Both the position numbers and the translations under genes were made by a program. The notes under the pieces were generated by a model, which did no database searches, was not told the DNA's origin, and worked only from the letters and a program-made list of their open reading frames with translations. From NCBI GenBank assembly GCA_938036275.1, contig CALHPI010000019.1, forward strand, positions 1-16,686: a stretch of 16,686 nucleotides of DNA, written 5' to 3'. Of the stretch, positions 15,580 through 16,686 are shown one piece after another (the stretch's first letter is position 1; the number at the start of each line of letters is the position of its first letter). The DNA is from Minisyncoccota bacterium. GTDB taxonomy: Bacteria; Patescibacteriota; Minisyncoccia; UBA6257; HR35.

Positions 15580-15615
15580 TTCTTGAATCTAGATTCAAGA
15601 TTCAGGATTCAAGAA
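15580..15615. repeat. 20-bp perfect palindrome plus a third half-copy
   Basis: TCTTGAATCTAGATTCAAGA (15581-15600) is a perfect palindrome. A further GATTCAAGAA at 15606-15615 repeats its right arm and also pairs with TTCTTGAATC at 15580-15589. Two alternative hairpins can therefore form between rpmG and tRNA-Trp. There is no U-run after it, so it does not look like a terminator. Confidence 0.85.
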
Positions 15616-15619
15616 GAAT

Positions 15620-15693
15620 GGGGGAGTAGCTCCAATTGGTAGAGCGGCGGTCTCCAAAACCGCAGGTTGCAGGTTCGAATCCTGCCTCCCCCG
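15620..15693 (+). tRNA. tRNA-Trp (anticodon CCA)
   Basis: Cloverleaf: acceptor GGGGGAG/CTCCCCC, D stem GCTC/GAGC, anticodon stem GCGGT/ACCGC with loop CTCCAAA (anticodon CCA), T stem GCAGG/CCTGC with loop TTCGAAT, discriminator G73 as usual for bacterial tRNA-Trp. It is 74 bases long and CCA is not encoded. The CCA anticodon reads only UGG, which fits UGA being a stop here. It is probably co-transcribed with rpmG. The 81 bases after it (15694-15774) hold no gene I can support. Confidence 0.97.
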
Positions 15694-15774
15694 CAAAAAT
15701 CAGGTTTTAGATATTAACTCTTGGTCCATGTCTATTAATCTTGTTTTAGTTAGCTAGGAACTAGAGGTTAACTA

Positions 15775-16093
15775 TTATATAAACAATTCGTTTGTTGTTC
15801 TAATATCTCTAACAACATTTAATTTATATCCTATGGTTATTGTCCAATACCAACATTGCCATTAGAGACAAAAATTGGTGAAGCAGTTAAGATATATTGT
15901 TGAGATGATGCCATTGGCACTCTACCTGGTTCCCAGGTTCCTGGCCAAACAAGATAACCTGATAAAGGAAGACAAACTTGAGCTGAGGTTTGATTCAGAA
16001 AAAGAAATATAGCTAAAACACTTGCAAAAAGGGGCAAAATGAAAATAAGAAGATTTTTAATTTTGAGTTTTTTACAAATATCGGGATTGCCAT
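15775..16093 (-). pseudogene. Frameshifted remnant of a secreted 'GNVGIG'-repeat surface protein
   Basis: The minus strand has an ATG (16091-16093) starting MAIPIFVKNSKLK, which stops after 26 residues in that frame. A shift of one base at the A6 run (16068-16073) enters a frame giving a signal peptide (KLKIKNLLIFILPLFASVLA then IFLFLNQTSAQ), a Trp/Pro-rich stretch (VWPGTWEPGRVP) and ASPIFVSNGNVGIGQ, then TAA (15837-15839). One more missing base there restores ITIGYKLNVVRDIRTTNELFI before a TAA at 15775-15777. GNVGIGTTxPxxKLxV is a known repeat motif of large CPR surface and phage tail-type proteins, here broken off. With two frameshifts and no C-terminal part it looks like a decayed gene. 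Sequencing error or a switchable tract are alternatives for the first shift. Confidence 0.7.
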
Positions 16094-16104
16094 TTTAATA
16101 AATA

Positions 16105-16113
16105 ATTATATCA
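16105..16113 (-). promoter_or_regulatory. Extended -10 box before the surface-protein remnant
   Basis: The minus strand reads TGATATAAT, ending 11 bases before the ATG at 16093. A TTGACA at 16121-16126 is too close (10 bases) to act as its -35. The intact promoter suggests the remnant may still be transcribed. Confidence 0.45.
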
Positions 16114-16145
16114 AAAATTTTGTCAAGATTGATTGTGGAAAATTT

Positions 16146-16505
16146 TTAAATTTCTAAATAATCATCTTTAATAAATTTTTTATACCAAGTTTCATATTCT
16201 TCAGGAGTAGCTAAATGAACTTGAAAAGGATTAAAAGGTCCAACAGACTTTCGAATTGCAGTTCTAATCTCTCTATTTTCTATCCAATTCGGAGAAAGTT
16301 TGTCGGAAATGATTAAAATATCAATATCACTACCAATCCACCAATCACCTCTCACAACCGAACCAAAAACTAAAACTCTAACATCTTCACCTAAAATTTC
16401 TTGGGCCTTTTCTTTTATTTTTTTCGAGTATTCTAAATAATTTTCAAAATATTTTCTTTTTTGATCACTTAAATCTTTTAAAATTTGAACAAAATCTTTA
16501 GTCAT
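16146..16505 (-). CDS. MNT-type minimal nucleotidyltransferase
   Basis: A 119-residue protein of the small nucleotidyltransferase (MNT, PF01909-like) class. The catalytic signature is GSVVRGDWWIGSDIDILI, with G48-S49 and D60 and D62 as metal ligands. The third acidic residue, expected on the strand reading FQVHLATPEEYE, is not evident (Q/H there). In MntA-HepT systems such proteins AMPylate and silence a HEPN RNase; here that is inferred from its HEPN neighbour. I chose ATG at 16505, overlapping the HEPN stop by 8 bases; a GTG 15 bases upstream is possible. An N-terminal charged helix (about 5-38) precedes the core. Confidence 0.85.
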   Translation of the reverse strand: MTKDFVQILKDLSDQKRKYFENYLEYSKKIKEKAQEILGEDVRVLVFGSVVRGDWWIGSDIDILIISDKLSPNWIENREIRTAIRKSVGPFNPFQVHLATPEEYETWYKKFIKDDYLEI

Positions 16506-16686
16506 TAAAAAGTTTTTCACCAGTTGATTTCTCTAATAATTTTAAAAATTGATTAGTGTTTTCAATTAATTGGCTAACGCTATTTTGAGTAAATTCTTTA
16601 GGAAAATATCTTGAAGTAAAATAAGCATCTGATAAATCATCGAAAAATACTTCTTTTTCTTGATAAAATTTTAGAATTTCTTCGCT
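16498..16686 (-). CDS. HEPN-domain protein, 5' part outside the window
   Basis: The C-terminal 62 codons run in from the right edge and end at TAA (16498-16500). The peptide SDAYFTSRYFPKEFT, followed by the amphipathic helix SQLIENTNQFLKLLEKS, matches the C-terminal half of HEPN proteins (PF05168-like, DAYxxxRY pattern). HEPN proteins paired with MNT nucleotidyltransferases are often RNase toxins or nucleotide-binding partners. The catalytic RxxxxxH motif would lie outside the window, so toxin activity cannot be judged. It overlaps the MNT gene, so the two form one operon. Confidence 0.75.
   Translation of the reverse strand, partial: SEEILKFYQEKEVFFDDLSDAYFTSRYFPKEFTQNSVSQLIENTNQFLKLLEKSTGEKLFND

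Noticed and set aside
15747..15774. Imperfect inverted repeat TAGTTA...CTAG GAA CTAG...TAACTA after tRNA-Trp
   Set aside because: The stem is interrupted and no U-run follows; too weak to call a terminator or attachment site.
15775..16093. Degenerate secE after tRNA-Trp
   Set aside because: The remnant is on the opposite strand and reads as a signal peptide plus a GNVGIG surface motif, not a SecE helix.
16506..16520. GTG start for the MNT nucleotidyltransferase
   Set aside because: An ATG at 16505 is available and overlaps the HEPN stop in the usual coupled manner; the five extra residues show nothing conserved. It is not excluded.
1..16686. CRISPR array, insertion sequence, integrase or phage module
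   Set aside because: No regularly spaced repeats, transposase or integrase motifs, or terminal inverted repeats were seen on either strand.

Overview
The window is AT-rich with short intergenic gaps, many 4-base ATGA gene overlaps and a compact informational and envelope gene set. Together with a T4SS-pilin-like small membrane protein, a remnant of a 'GNVGIG' surface-repeat protein and tRNAs without encoded CCA, this suggests a member of the Candidate Phyla Radiation (Patescibacteria, perhaps a parcubacterial lineage). That placement is an inference; no rRNA is present. UGA is used as a normal stop (tsaE, polA, gltX, secD), so this is not a lineage that reads UGA as glycine.

Left part (1-3776): the 3' part of a PilB/GspE-type assembly ATPase gene runs rightwards. 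Convergent to it on the minus strand are a complete tmRNA gene (ssrA) and tRNA-Gly(GCC), one base apart. The tRNA's last base lies in the pilB stop codon. Upstream of ssrA on the same strand is smpB, then a two-helix pilin-like protein, then yvcK. The RNA and protein halves of trans-translation are therefore close together. The tmRNA has H2 and four pseudoknots, but its tag reads ANRVPAFALS, without the usual C-terminal LAA.

Middle (3777-11507): a 21-bp divergent promoter region separates smpB from ftsK. After ftsK comes the RNase P RNA gene, whose promoter overlaps the ftsK stop, then yebC. Next is a 57-residue protein that is about 60% Glu/Asp and is missed by ordinary length cutoffs, closed by a strong terminator. 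A tsaE-polA-histidine kinase operon follows, linked by ATGA overlaps.

Right part (11508-16686): gltX, an unrecognised 100-residue membrane protein in the usual place of yajC, secD and secF are linked by ATGA overlaps. Then come rpmG and tRNA-Trp(CCA), but without the secE-nusG that often follow. The right end, on the minus strand, holds a frameshifted remnant of a secreted surface protein and a HEPN/MNT (toxin-antitoxin-like) pair cut by the window edge.

A recurring regulatory pattern is a TATAAT-like -10 box placed exactly 6-7 bases before the ATG (ftsK, smpB, tsaE, gltX, rpmG), often as extended TGnTATAAT, with no visible Shine-Dalgarno sequence. This predicts leaderless mRNAs. I found no CRISPR array, no insertion sequence and no clear new multi-gene system. 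The best leads are the divergent tmRNA tag, the leaderless promoter pattern, the frameshifted surface-protein gene and the two small unknown proteins.
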